A DNA stretch of 64,000 bases from Streptomyces novaecaesareae (lineage in GTDB: Bacteria > Actinomycetota > Actinomycetes > Streptomycetales > Streptomycetaceae): assembly GCF_000716875.1 (NCBI RefSeq), contig NZ_JNWQ01000029.1, positions 1-64,000 on the forward strand. The letters run 5' to 3'. Positions 28,066 through 36,517 of this stretch are shown here, piece by piece. Numbering within the stretch: position 1 is the stretch's first letter; each line of letters starts with the position of its first letter. Below the pieces are notes generated by a model. That model did not search any database. It saw only the letters and a program-made list of their open reading frames with translations, and was not told where the DNA came from. A program made the translations under genes and the position numbers.

Positions 28066-28557
28066 ATGCGCCGAGCCGTCTGCCCCGGTTCGTTCGACCC
28101 GATCACCAACGGTCACCTCGACATCATCGAGCGGGCCTCGAAGCTGTACGACGTGGTGCATGTCGCGGTCGCGATCAACCGGAACAAGCAGGGCATGTTC
28201 ACCATCGAGGAGCGGATCGCCCTGATCGAGGAGACCACCGCCAAGTACGGGAACATCGTGGTCGAGTCGCACCTCGGCCTGCTGGTGGACTTCTGCCGGG
28301 AGCGCGGCATCCCGGCGATCGTCAAGGGCCTGCGCGCCGTCAGCGACTTCGACTACGAGCTGCAGATGGCCCAGATGAACCACGGGCTGACCGGCGTCGA
28401 GACGCTCTTCCTGCCGACCTCGCCGACGTACAGCTTCCTCTCCTCGACGCTGGTCAAGGAGGTCGCCTCGTACGGCGGTGACGTCTCGCACCTGCTGCCG
28501 GAGACGGTGCACCGCCGGCTGGTCGAGCGGATCGCGGAGCGCAAGGCCGAGCAGTAG
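28066..28557 (+). CDS. coaD: Phosphopantetheine adenylyltransferase
   Basis: 163 aa. The nucleotidyltransferase motif is VCPGSFDPITNGHLDII (T/HxGH as TNGH), the GLRAVSDFDYELQMAQMN block is for substrate binding, and the C-terminal ISSTLV-type motif is SFLSSTLVKEVASYGGD. It makes dephospho-CoA from 4'-phosphopantetheine. Length is normal. Confidence 0.97.
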   Translation: MRRAVCPGSFDPITNGHLDIIERASKLYDVVHVAVAINRNKQGMFTIEERIALIEETTAKYGNIVVESHLGLLVDFCRERGIPAIVKGLRAVSDFDYELQMAQMNHGLTGVETLFLPTSPTYSFLSSTLVKEVASYGGDVSHLLPETVHRRLVERIAERKAEQ

Positions 28558-28744
28558 TCGGCCGGTTGTCCCTTTCTGCCGGTTCGTCACGGATTGCCCG
28601 AAGGCCGGGAGGCCGGTTCGGCTCGGGCGTTGTGACCCTGCCCCGCGGTGGCCGTACAGTCTGTATTCCTGCCCTGCGGTGAGGTTCACCGCGCCGGGCC
28701 TGCCTCCGCCGGACCGTCGGCGGCACACGGAAAGACGAAGCCCC

Positions 28745-29914
28745 GTGGACGTGCAGAACAAGGTCGACGAGATCGTGGCGGCGGTCGAGAACGCCCGCTC
28801 GATGCCGATGTCGGCCTCCTGCGTGGTGAACCGGGCCGAGCTGATCGGCCTGCTCAACGACCTCAAGGCGGCGCTGCCCGCCGAACTCGCCCAGGCGCAG
28901 TCGGTGATGGCCGACCACGAGCAGGTGGTGGCCGGTGCCCAGGCCGAGGCGGAGCGGATCATCCAGGGGGCGCACACCGAGCGCGGCTCGCTGATCTCGG
29001 ACACCGAGGTCGTCCGCCAGGCGCAGTCCCAGGCGGACCGGATCCTCGCCGAGGCACGCGCCGAGGTCGACACCAAGCGGGCCGAGGCCGACGACTACGT
29101 GGACAGCAAGCTCGCCAACTTCGAGGTCGTGCTGACCAAGACGCTCGGCGCGGTCGGCCGCGGCCGCACCAAGCTGCGCGGCGACGCCGGCGTCTTCGAG
29201 AGCGAGCCCGGAGGCGACACCGACGGCGAGGAGTTCCGCCCGCAGCGGATCAGCCCGAGCCCCGAGGTGGACGAGTACGTCGATGTGAAGCTCGCCACGC
29301 TGGAAAACGTGCTGAGCGCCACCCTGGACGCCGTCGGCAAGGGCCGCGACAAGCTGCTCGGCAAGCGGCCCATCGACGAGCTGGGCGCCTACCTGGCCGC
29401 CGCCGACGAGGCGCAGCAGGCCAAGGAGCGGGCCGAGGCGGTGGCGGCGGGCTTCGCCGACGACGCCGACGGCGCGGACATCGCCTGGTACCGCGAGGAC
29501 GTCCCGCAGCAGCAGAGCTGGCCGGAGCAGACCCCGGCCGCGGTCGGCTGGCAGGAGCCCGGGGCCGACCAGTACGCCGCCGCCCAGCAACCGGGCGGGC
29601 AGTACGCCGAGGTGTACGGCGGGGGCTTCGACCCGGCCGGGCAGGGCGACCCGTACAACACCCAGTGGGGCCAGCAGCAGGGCGGCTACCCGCAGCAGGG
29701 CTACCAGGACCAGCAGCAGACCGGCTACGGCTACCAGCAGCAGCAGCAACAGCAGCCGGGCTACGGCGCGCAGGCGTACGACGGCTACAACTACCCGCAG
29801 CCGCCCGCCGCCCCGCCGGCCGTGCCGCAACAGCAGCAGGGCCTGGACGAGACCAGCTTCTTCGACACCAGCATGATCGACATGACCAGACTGCGGGAGC
29901 TCGGCGGCCGCTGA
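28745..29914 (+). CDS. DivIVA-like coiled coil protein with Gln/Tyr-rich tail
   Basis: 389 aa, GTG start. The first 240 residues are largely helical coiled coil with DivIVA/cell division initiation character (MDVQNKVDEIVAAVENARS, AEAERIIQGAHTERGSL, QADRILAEARAEVDTKRAEA), and a duplicated unit DYVDSKLANFEVVLTKTLGAVGRGR / EYVDVKLATLENVLSATLDAV. From about residue 255 the protein is disordered, rich in Gln, Tyr, Gly and Pro, with a run of seven glutamines. The very C-terminus (FFDTSMIDMTRLRELGGR) is conserved-looking. Similar proteins are annotated as cell division initiation proteins in Streptomyces. The specific role is unknown. Confidence 0.82.
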   Translation: MDVQNKVDEIVAAVENARSMPMSASCVVNRAELIGLLNDLKAALPAELAQAQSVMADHEQVVAGAQAEAERIIQGAHTERGSLISDTEVVRQAQSQADRILAEARAEVDTKRAEADDYVDSKLANFEVVLTKTLGAVGRGRTKLRGDAGVFESEPGGDTDGEEFRPQRISPSPEVDEYVDVKLATLENVLSATLDAVGKGRDKLLGKRPIDELGAYLAAADEAQQAKERAEAVAAGFADDADGADIAWYREDVPQQQSWPEQTPAAVGWQEPGADQYAAAQQPGGQYAEVYGGGFDPAGQGDPYNTQWGQQQGGYPQQGYQDQQQTGYGYQQQQQQQPGYGAQAYDGYNYPQPPAAPPAVPQQQQGLDETSFFDTSMIDMTRLRELGGR

Positions 29915-29948
29915 GCGGACGCCGAGAAGTCTCCCGACGGGACCGAAG

Positions 29949-29977
29949 TTGGGCCTGGCGGGAGACTCCGGTAGTCT
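29949..29977 (+). promoter_or_regulatory. Promoter of yceD-rpmF
   Basis: TTGGGC (29949-29954), a 17-base spacer and TAGTCT (29972-29977). An inverted repeat AGTCTCCCG (29928-29936) / CGGGAGACT (29959-29967) overlaps the -35 region and spacer. It could be the terminator of the upstream gene or an operator. Confidence 0.6.
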
Positions 29978-30076
29978 GACCACTCCGGCATCCCCATGCC
30001 CGCCTCTCGGCTTGCCCTCGCAACGTCGACTTGTATGGGGACACATCGAAGAACCCCCATGGAAGTCAGGACCACC

Positions 30077-30721
30077 GTGAACCGCCTCGACCACCGCGAC
30101 CCCCTCGTGTTCGACACGCACGAGCTGGGCCGTCGTCCGGGTTCGATGCGCAAGGTGAACCGGACCCTGGAGGCCCCCGAGGGCTTCGGGATCATCGATG
30201 TCATCGGCGTCCCGGAGAAGAGCCCGATCGAGCTGGAACTCCGCCTGGAGTCCGTGGTCGAGGGCGTGCTGGTCACCGGCACCGCCGACGCCCACGTCGA
30301 GGGCGAGTGCGTCCGGTGCCTGGAGCCCGTCGACTTCGACATCGACGTGGACTTCCAGGAGCTGTACTACTACCCGGAGTCCGACGAGCGCCACCGCGCC
30401 CGGACCACCGGGACCGAGGACCTCGACGAGGACTCGGAAGAAGAGACTTACCGCCTGGAGGGCGACTTCTTCGACCTCCAGCCGGTGCTGCGTGACGCGG
30501 TGGTGCTTGCACTGCCGCTGCAGCCGGTGTGCCAGGAAGACTGCCTGGGCCTGTGCTCCGAGTGCGGAGCGCGCCTGAGCGACGACCCGGCGCACCACCA
30601 CGATGCCGCCGACCCCCGGTGGGCGGCACTGCAGGGACTCTCCGCCGCCCCCGGCGACGAGGGTGACGGGATCAAGACCAGCGACACCCGTGAGGGTCTC
30701 GCCGAGAACCAGGAGAAGTAG
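30077..30721 (+). CDS. DUF177 (YceD) family protein
   Basis: 214 aa from the GTG at 30077, which has AGGA at good spacing. An ATG at 30059 would add 6 residues. The DUF177 domain includes [38 protein letters not shown] and the zinc-like C-terminal pair [14 protein letters not shown]. The family gene is almost always upstream of rpmF and is linked to 23S rRNA accumulation or ribosome assembly in other bacteria. It ends 2 bases before rpmF. Confidence 0.9.
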   Translation: MNRLDHRDPLVFDTHELGRRPGSMRKVNRTLEAPEGFGIIDVIGVPEKSPIELELRLESVVEGVLVTGTADAHVEGECVRCLEPVDFDIDVDFQELYYYPESDERHRARTTGTEDLDEDSEEETYRLEGDFFDLQPVLRDAVVLALPLQPVCQEDCLGLCSECGARLSDDPAHHHDAADPRWAALQGLSAAPGDEGDGIKTSDTREGLAENQEK

Positions 30722-30723
30722 CC

Positions 30724-30897
30724 GTGGCTGTTCCGAAGCGGAAGATGTCGCGCAGCAACACGCGCCACCGCCGGTCCAACTGGAAGGCCGTTGTTCCGGC
30801 CCTCGTGGCGTGCGACCGCTGCCACGAGCCGAAGCTGGGCCACATCGCGTGCCCGAGCTGCGGCACGTACAACCGTCGCCAGGTCCTCTCGGTCTGA
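30724..30897 (+). CDS. rpmF: 50S ribosomal protein L32
   Basis: 57 aa, GTG start. [20 protein letters not shown] is the L32 signature, followed by two CxxC pairs (ACDRCHEP and CPSCGTY) that bind zinc. This zinc-ribbon form contains all four cysteines. It is tightly coupled to the upstream DUF177 gene and followed 20 bases later by rnc. Confidence 0.97.
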   Translation: MAVPKRKMSRSNTRHRRSNWKAVVPALVACDRCHEPKLGHIACPSCGTYNRRQVLSV

Positions 30898-30917
30898 TCG
30901 GCGGGGTGCACGGATCG

Positions 30918-31706
30918 ATGTCGGACGGTAACTCCACCCGCAAGGCGTCCGCCGCCCCGAAGGGTTCTTCGGGCGGTGGCAAGGCCGGTGGGCCGGCTTC
31001 GACCGAATACGACGTCCTGGAAGGGCGCCTCGGGTACACGCTCGAGCGCGCCCTTCTGGTGCGTGCCCTGACCCACCGCTCGTACGCGTACGAGAACGGG
31101 GGTCTGCCCACCAACGAGCGCCTGGAATTCCTCGGCGACTCGGTGCTGGGCCTCGTGGTGACGGACACCCTCTACCGCGTCCACCCGGACGTCCCGGAGG
31201 GCACGCTCGCCAAGCTCCGCGCCGCGGTGGTCAACTCCCGCGCGCTCGCGGACGTCGGCCGGGGTCTCGACCTCGGCACGTTCATCCGGCTCGGCAAGGG
31301 CGAGGAGGGAACCGGCGGCCGCGACAAGTCGTCGATCCTCGCCGACACCGTCGAGGCCGTGATCGGCGCCGTCTACCTGGACCAGGGGCTGGACGCGGCC
31401 ACCGAGTTCGTCCACCGGCTGTTCGACCCGCTGATCGAGGAGTCCTCTCAGCTGGGCGCCGGCCTGGACTGGAAGACCAGCCTCCAGGAGCTCACCGCCT
31501 CGGTGGGCATCGGCGTTCCCGAGTACGTGGTCATGGAGTCCGGTCCGGACCACGAGAAGACCTTCACCGCGGCGGCCCGGGTGGCCGGCGAGGACTTCGG
31601 CAGCGGCGTGGGCCGCTCGAAGAAGGAAGCCGAGCAGAAGGCCGCCGAGAGCGCCTGGCGCGCGATCAAGGAGAAGTACGCCGACCGGCTGCCCGCCGGC
31701 GCGTAG
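30918..31706 (+). CDS. rnc: Ribonuclease III
   Basis: 262 aa from the ATG at 30918. A GTG at 30906 is also in frame. The RNase III domain carries the signature [13 protein letters not shown] and the second metal-binding set [13 protein letters not shown]. The double-stranded RNA-binding domain follows (about 180-250; [12 protein letters not shown], then [19 protein letters not shown]). It processes rRNA and structured mRNAs. In S. coelicolor this gene is known as absB because mutants lose antibiotic production. The first 25 residues are a disordered Ser/Gly/Lys extension. Confidence 0.96.
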   Translation: MSDGNSTRKASAAPKGSSGGGKAGGPASTEYDVLEGRLGYTLERALLVRALTHRSYAYENGGLPTNERLEFLGDSVLGLVVTDTLYRVHPDVPEGTLAKLRAAVVNSRALADVGRGLDLGTFIRLGKGEEGTGGRDKSSILADTVEAVIGAVYLDQGLDAATEFVHRLFDPLIEESSQLGAGLDWKTSLQELTASVGIGVPEYVVMESGPDHEKTFTAAARVAGEDFGSGVGRSKKEAEQKAAESAWRAIKEKYADRLPAGA

Positions 31707-31739
31707 CGCGGGCGCAGCAAGCGAGCGACCGAGCGACCG

Positions 31740-31785
31740 AGCAGGAGAGGCCCGCAGTAGCCTTCTCCTGCTGATCGTTTTCTGC
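31740..31785 (+). terminator. Terminator after rnc
   Basis: Arms AGCAGGAGA (31740-31748) and TCTCCTGCT (31764-31772), then GATCGTTTTC. The T-run ends just before the ribosome binding site AGGAGG of fpg. Confidence 0.7.
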
Positions 31786-31800
31786 AGGAGGCGTGTTCCC

Positions 31801-32679
31801 GTGCCCGAACTCCCCGAGGTCGAGGTCGTCCGTCGTGGTCTGGCCAGTTGGGTCGCCGGGCGGACCGTCGCCGACGTCCAGGTGCTGCACCCGCGCGCGG
31901 TGCGCCGCCAGCCGGCCGGCGCGGGCGACTTCACCGCCCGGCTGACCGGCACCACCCTCGGCACCGCGCAGCGGCGCGGCAAGTACCTGTGGGTGCCGCT
32001 CGCCGGCACCGGTACCGGATTCTCGCTGATCGGCCACCTCGGGATGAGCGGCCAACTCCTCGTCCAGGACCCGTCGGTGCCCGACGAGACGCACCTGCGC
32101 GTGCGGCTGCGCTTCGCCGACGGCGGGCGCGAACTGCGCTTCGTCGACCAGCGGACCTTCGGCGGCCTGGCCGTCGAAGAGGCCGAGGATGGCGACCCGG
32201 AGGGCACGCCCGTCTCGATCGCGCACATCGCCCGCGACCCGCTCGACCCGCGCTTCGACGACGAGGCCTTCACGGCCGCGCTGCGGGCCAAGCGCACCAC
32301 CGTCAAGCGCGCGCTGCTCGACCAGACCCTGATCAGCGGCGTCGGCAACATCTACGCCGACGAGGCGCTGTGGCGCACCAAGCTGCACTACGACCGGCCG
32401 ACCGCGACGCTGACCCGCCCGCAGGCCGCGCTCCTGCTGGCCAGCGCCCGGGACGTGATGACCGCGGCGCTCGCCGTCGGCGGCACCAGCTTCGACAGCC
32501 TCTACGTCAACGTGAACGGCGAGAGCGGCTACTTCTCGCGGGACCTCGACGCCTACGGACGCGAGCACGAGCCCTGCCGCCGCTGCGGCACCGCGATCCG
32601 GCGGGCGGCCTGGATGAACCGCTCCAGCTACTTCTGCCCCCGCTGCCAGCGCGTGCCGCGGGCCCGCAGCGGGGGCTGA
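31801..32679 (+). CDS. mutM: Formamidopyrimidine-DNA glycosylase
   Basis: 292 aa, GTG start after AGGAGG. The N-terminus [13 protein letters not shown] carries the catalytic Pro and Glu. RRGKYLW holds the conserved lysine, and [10 protein letters not shown] and [14 protein letters not shown] (H2TH) are family blocks. A C-terminal zinc finger CRRCG ... FCPRCQR is complete. It removes 8-oxoguanine and formamidopyrimidines. It follows rnc, the common actinobacterial order. Confidence 0.96.
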   Translation: MPELPEVEVVRRGLASWVAGRTVADVQVLHPRAVRRQPAGAGDFTARLTGTTLGTAQRRGKYLWVPLAGTGTGFSLIGHLGMSGQLLVQDPSVPDETHLRVRLRFADGGRELRFVDQRTFGGLAVEEAEDGDPEGTPVSIAHIARDPLDPRFDDEAFTAALRAKRTTVKRALLDQTLISGVGNIYADEALWRTKLHYDRPTATLTRPQAALLLASARDVMTAALAVGGTSFDSLYVNVNGESGYFSRDLDAYGREHEPCRRCGTAIRRAAWMNRSSYFCPRCQRVPRARSGG

Positions 32680-32690
32680 GCCGGCTCCGC

Positions 32691-33611
32691 CTACTTGTGG
32701 GCGAGCTCGGGGTGCTCGGTGACGGAGTCGCCGGGCGTGCCGTGGGTGTCCTGCCCGAAGTAGGCGACCCCGACCGCGGACACCACCGCGAGCAGGAAGC
32801 CGAGCACGCCGAGCCAGCCCAGGCCGGCCTTGGAGGAGTCGCCGAGCCAGAGCACGCCGACCGCGCCGGGCAGCACCGTCTCGCCGACCACCAGGGCGGC
32901 CGTCGCGCCGTTCACCGAGCCGATCTGCAGCGCCACGGTGTGGATGTACATGCCGCCGAGGCCGCCGATCAGGATCGCGTACAGCGCCGGGTCGGAGAGC
33001 AGCGAGCCGAGCGCGAACGGCTCGACGCCGTTGAGGATGCGCACGCCGACGCCCAGCCCGCCGAAGCCGAGGCCGGAGAGCAGACCGGCGACGATCGCGC
33101 CGTTGGCGCCCATCCGCCGCACCAGCAGGCTGCCGCCGACCAGCAGCACGGTGGTGACGATCAGCAGCCACCAGTGGAAGGACATGTCCGCGTGGTGGCC
33201 GCCCTCCGGGCCGGCCGAGACGGCCAGCAGCACCAGCGCCGAGCAGAGCACGCCGATCGAGGCCCACTCCAGCTGCTTGAGCCGGATGCCCAGCAGCTTG
33301 ATGCTGAGCAGTGCGGTGATCACCAGGTTGGCGCTGATGATGGTCTGCGAGAGGAACAGCGGCAGCAGCCGCGCGGCCAGCGCACCAAGCCCGAAGCCGA
33401 TCAGGTCGAGCACTGTGCCCAGGATGAACTCCCAGGTGACGGCGGCCTTCGCGGTCGAGGAGAGGCTGGGCCCGCCGTGTTCGGTGGTCGAGGTGGTGGC
33501 GCCCTTGGCGGCCTCCTCCCGGGCGGAACGGCGGGATCCGACGGCCTGCAGGACCGATCCGGTGCCGTAGCAGGCGGATGCCGCCACGGCCGTGACGAGG
33601 CCGATGATCAC
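32691..33611 (-). CDS. EamA/DMT-like multi-spanning membrane protein
   Basis: 306 aa, GTG start after GGAGC. About nine hydrophobic helices are separated by short loops, in the pattern of the drug/metabolite transporter superfamily (MIIGLVTAVAASACYGTGSV at the N-terminus, LSQTIISANLVITALLSIKL, LVVGETVLPGAVGVLWLGD). A hydrophilic loop at about residues 28-55 interrupts helices 1 and 2. The substrate is unknown. It is convergent with mutM, with 11 bases between the stops and no room for a long terminator. Confidence 0.85.
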   Translation of the reverse strand: MIIGLVTAVAASACYGTGSVLQAVGSRRSAREEAAKGATTSTTEHGGPSLSSTAKAAVTWEFILGTVLDLIGFGLGALAARLLPLFLSQTIISANLVITALLSIKLLGIRLKQLEWASIGVLCSALVLLAVSAGPEGGHHADMSFHWWLLIVTTVLLVGGSLLVRRMGANGAIVAGLLSGLGFGGLGVGVRILNGVEPFALGSLLSDPALYAILIGGLGGMYIHTVALQIGSVNGATAALVVGETVLPGAVGVLWLGDSSKAGLGWLGVLGFLLAVVSAVGVAYFGQDTHGTPGDSVTEHPELAHK

Positions 33612-33926
33612 CGGGTGCTCCGATCGGGAGTTGGGTCAAGAACGAGTAATGGGACCGGCGGTCCGGGACTGCTGAGCCCGTTCGCGCGGTACGGTCGGGA
33701 CGCCCCCCGCAGCGCCCTGGAGCGCCCCGGAAATCGGGCCGGGCCCGCCGGGACGTACGTCCGGGCGGCTCCCGCGGTTCCCGTGCCCCGCCCCACTCGG
33801 GGGCGGCTGGGGGAAACATCATCCCCGAGAAGGGGAGCGGCCCCGGCGGACGGCGGGGAGTCTTGTCATAACCAGTATGCGAAGGGTATGGCGTGCTCCG
33901 ATGCCACTCGCGGTAGCGTCGGGGGC
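33612..33926. other. 315-base divergent region, no gene
   Basis: Upstream of both the EamA-like gene and the TPM-like gene. It contains a short hairpin CCGCCCC-ACTC-GGGGCGG-type sequence near 33790-33810 and a slightly A+T-richer patch (CTTGTCATAACCAGTATGCG) near 33862. No confident promoter assignment. Confidence 0.35.
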
Positions 33927-35285
33927 ATGAGAACCCTTGCACGACGTTCCCGGGGCGCCGGGCCACTTGCCCTGGTGGCGGCGCTGCTCGGGCTGCTGCT
34001 CCTGCTGGCACCGGCGGCCTCGGCCGCCGGCGGGCTGAGCGATGCCGCCGCCACCCTGAAGAAGGGCCAGGTCTACGTCGACCCGGCGATGACCGACCGG
34101 TTCAGCCAGGCCCAGGCCGACGCCCTGACCAAGAAGATCGAGAAGGCCGACAAGCCGATCTTCATCGCGGTCGTCCCGGACTCGCCGGCCTACAACAAGG
34201 ACACCGTCTTCAAGGACCTGCGCACCCTGGTCGGGATCGACGGGGTCTACGCGGTCTGGCGCGGCAACGCGTTCCGGGCCGACGCGGACCGCGGCGCGAT
34301 GGCGGCCGGTGCCGCCACCCGGATCTCCGGTGCCGTCCTCCGGGCCGACAACGGTGACATCGACGCCACCCTGAACGACTTCGTCGACCAGGCCGCCCCG
34401 CAGACCAAGGGCCAGGGCGTCAACCACAGCACCTCGATCGCCTGGGTGGTCATCCCGGTCGTGCTGGTGGCCCTGGCCGGCGCCGGCGTCTTCTTCCTCT
34501 TCCGCCGCGCCAAGAAGCGCAAGGAGGAGCAGGCCCGGGCCGAGCTGGCGCAGCTGCGCCGCGTGGTGGACGAGGACATCACCGCCTTCGGCGAGGAACT
34601 GGACCGCCTCGACTTCAACCCGCGCGCGGCGGACGCCGACGACGTCCAGCGCACCGACTACACCCACGCCCTGGACTCGTACGAGAAGTCCAAGCGCCTG
34701 ATGGACGAGGCCAAGCGGCCCGAGGACGTCAAGCAGGTCACCGAGGCGATCGAGGACGGCCGGTTCGCGCTGGCCACCCTGGCCGCCCGGCGGGAGAAGC
34801 GCCCGCTGCCCGAGCGGCGTCCCCCGTGCTTCATGGACCCGCGCCACGGCCCGTCCGTCAAGGACGTCGACTGGGCCCCGGCCGGCGGCTCCGCCCGTTC
34901 CGTCCCGGTCTGCCAGGCCGACGCGGACCGGGTGGCGGCCGGCCTCGACCCGGCCGTCCGCACCGTCGACACCGACCACGGCCCGCAGCCGTACTGGAAC
35001 GCCGGCCCGGCCTACGCCCCGTACGCGGGCGGCTACTACAGCAGCTTCGGCGGCGGTCTGCTGCCGGGCCTGCTGGTCGGCACCATGCTCGGCTCGATGA
35101 TGAGCACCCCGGCCTACGCCGCGGCGCCGATGATGGACGGCGGCCACCACGGCTACCAGGACCAGTACGAGGGCGGCGACTACAGCGGCGCCGACTTCAA
35201 CGGCGGCGACTTCGGCGGCTTCGGCAGCGGGGACTCCGGCGGCGACTTCGGTGGCGGCGGGGACTTCGGCGGCGGGGACTGGTAG
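33927..35285 (+). CDS. TPM-like secreted/membrane protein with Gly/Asp tail
   Basis: 452 aa, ATG start. A signal peptide is visible (basic MRTLARRSRG, hydrophobic LALVAALLGLLLLLAPA, cleavage after ASA). The extracytoplasmic domain to about residue 165 resembles TPM/DUF-type domains (VYVDPAMTDRFSQAQADAL, IFIAVVPDSPAYN). A TM segment follows at about 174-193 (VVIPVVLVALAGAGVFFLF). The cytoplasmic part begins with a basic coiled coil (RRAKKRKEEQARAEL) and ends in a tail of GGDFGG-type repeats finishing GGGDW. The architecture, a TPM-like ectodomain with Gly-rich terminus, is common in actinobacteria. Function is not established. Confidence 0.8.
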   Translation: MRTLARRSRGAGPLALVAALLGLLLLLAPAASAAGGLSDAAATLKKGQVYVDPAMTDRFSQAQADALTKKIEKADKPIFIAVVPDSPAYNKDTVFKDLRTLVGIDGVYAVWRGNAFRADADRGAMAAGAATRISGAVLRADNGDIDATLNDFVDQAAPQTKGQGVNHSTSIAWVVIPVVLVALAGAGVFFLFRRAKKRKEEQARAELAQLRRVVDEDITAFGEELDRLDFNPRAADADDVQRTDYTHALDSYEKSKRLMDEAKRPEDVKQVTEAIEDGRFALATLAARREKRPLPERRPPCFMDPRHGPSVKDVDWAPAGGSARSVPVCQADADRVAAGLDPAVRTVDTDHGPQPYWNAGPAYAPYAGGYYSSFGGGLLPGLLVGTMLGSMMSTPAYAAAPMMDGGHHGYQDQYEGGDYSGADFNGGDFGGFGSGDSGGDFGGGGDFGGGDW

Positions 35286-35311
35286 CCCGCCGAACCGAAC
35301 ACCGACTCCAC

Positions 35312-35342
35312 GCGGCCCCGCCGGTCCTCCCGGCGGGGCCGC
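35312..35342 (+). terminator. Terminator after the TPM-like gene
   Basis: 13-bp perfect stem GCGGCCCCGCCGG (35312-35324) and CCGGCGGGGCCGC (35330-35342), loop TCCTC, 27 bases after the stop. Confidence 0.8.
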
Positions 35343-35429
35343 TCCCGTATCCGGGCGGCTCCGCCCGCGCCCGAGCCGTGCCCGGGACTGCGGGCGGCGG
35401 GGGCCTGGCCCGTGCCCTAAGGTCGGGGC

Positions 35430-35729
35430 ATGCACGGTCGCGACGCCCACAGTGAGGAACCGGTCCGGGTCACCGCCTGGGTCCGGGGGAAGGTCCAGCA
35501 GGTCGGGTTCCGCTGGTGGACCAGGGCGCGGGCGCTGGAGACCGGACTGACCGGCTACGCGAGCAACCTCGGCGACGGCCGGGTGCAGGTGGTGGCCGAG
35601 GGGCTCGCGGCCGACTGCGAGCAACTGCTGGCCCTCCTGCGCGGCCCGGACACCCCCGGGAAGGTCAGCGGCGTGACCGAGATCTGGACGGCCGTCGGCC
35701 CTGGTTACGAGGGCTTCGAGATCCGCTGA
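35430..35729 (+). CDS. acyP: Acylphosphatase
   Basis: 99 aa. The acylphosphatase signature [18 protein letters not shown] contains the phosphate-binding arginine, and [17 protein letters not shown] contains the catalytic asparagine. It hydrolyses acyl phosphates such as acetyl phosphate. It lies upstream of smc, as is common in actinobacteria. Confidence 0.95.
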   Translation: MHGRDAHSEEPVRVTAWVRGKVQQVGFRWWTRARALETGLTGYASNLGDGRVQVVAEGLAADCEQLLALLRGPDTPGKVSGVTEIWTAVGPGYEGFEIR

Positions 35730-36153
35730 GCCGCCGCTCGCGGGCACCCTGCCGGCCCCGTCGCCGGGCCGCCGCGAAAAGATCCGGAACTGTCGGTGTC
35801 ACGGGGTTGCCATCCGGGCAGACTCGTGGTTGACTCCGCATCGAACGATGATCCACGAGCACGTGGTGGACCCGCCCAGAGAGCCCCCCGGCGTGACGAC
35901 ACCGCCAGGCAGGTGACAGGGCCGCGGTAGCGTGCGGTGATCGTGTTGACCCTTTCCGTCTTTGGTGAGACGCTGGAAGCCCGCGCACACGACCGCGTTC
36001 TCCCGGCAGGCGCATGCCCTCGTGAGCCCAGCTCACGGTGGTTGTGCCGTAGTGCCCAGCCAGCACTTCCGGTGACGCGCCGCGCGTGCGTCCCCCTTCC
36101 CCCTAGACATGAACCGTTCCGGTTCTGTCACTCAGCGTGGAGGACCATTCATC
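35730..36153. other. 424-base region upstream of the small coiled coil gene
   Basis: No gene is supported. The stretch contains two possible -35 elements, TTGACT near 35830 and TTGACC near 35945, but neither has a good -10 at the right distance. It is long for this compact region and could hold an unannotated small RNA or a leader for the gene at 36154. A GGAGG ribosome binding site closes it. Confidence 0.35.
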
Positions 36154-36357
36154 ATGGCAAAGGCGCTTCTCGGGTACGTCGGCGGCCCCGACCCGCGAAT
36201 GCTCTCCGAGATGCGACGGCTTCAGCAGCGCGTCCAGGATCTTGAAGCCCAGCTCCTTCGGATGCAGGCTGAGAACGACGCACTCACCGCTGTCGCTGAC
36301 GAGCACTCGCTGCTCAACAGCATCGATCTGGATCAGCGGGAGCCGGCTCTCACCTGA
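36154..36357 (+). CDS. Small coiled coil protein upstream of smc (67 aa)
   Basis: 67 aa from the ATG at 36154, preceded by GGAGG. MAKALLGYVGGPDPRMLSEM is followed by a heptad coiled coil (MRRLQQRVQDLEAQLLRMQ). I remember similarly sized proteins at this place beside smc in other streptomycetes. No function is assigned. A partner role for a coiled-coil complex is only a guess. Confidence 0.85.
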   Translation: MAKALLGYVGGPDPRMLSEMRRLQQRVQDLEAQLLRMQAENDALTAVADEHSLLNSIDLDQREPALT

Positions 36358-36517
36358 GTCCCGCCCGGTCCTCGCAGATCGACGCCGCTGTGCACTGAGC
36401 CGCCCCGAAAGGGACGCAGCTTGCAAGGGACGCCCTGATGTGGCGTCCCTTCGTCGTGTCCGAGTCCGGATACAGTCGCACGCTGGGGCCCCTGGGGAGC
36501 GATGAGGAGACCGGCGC

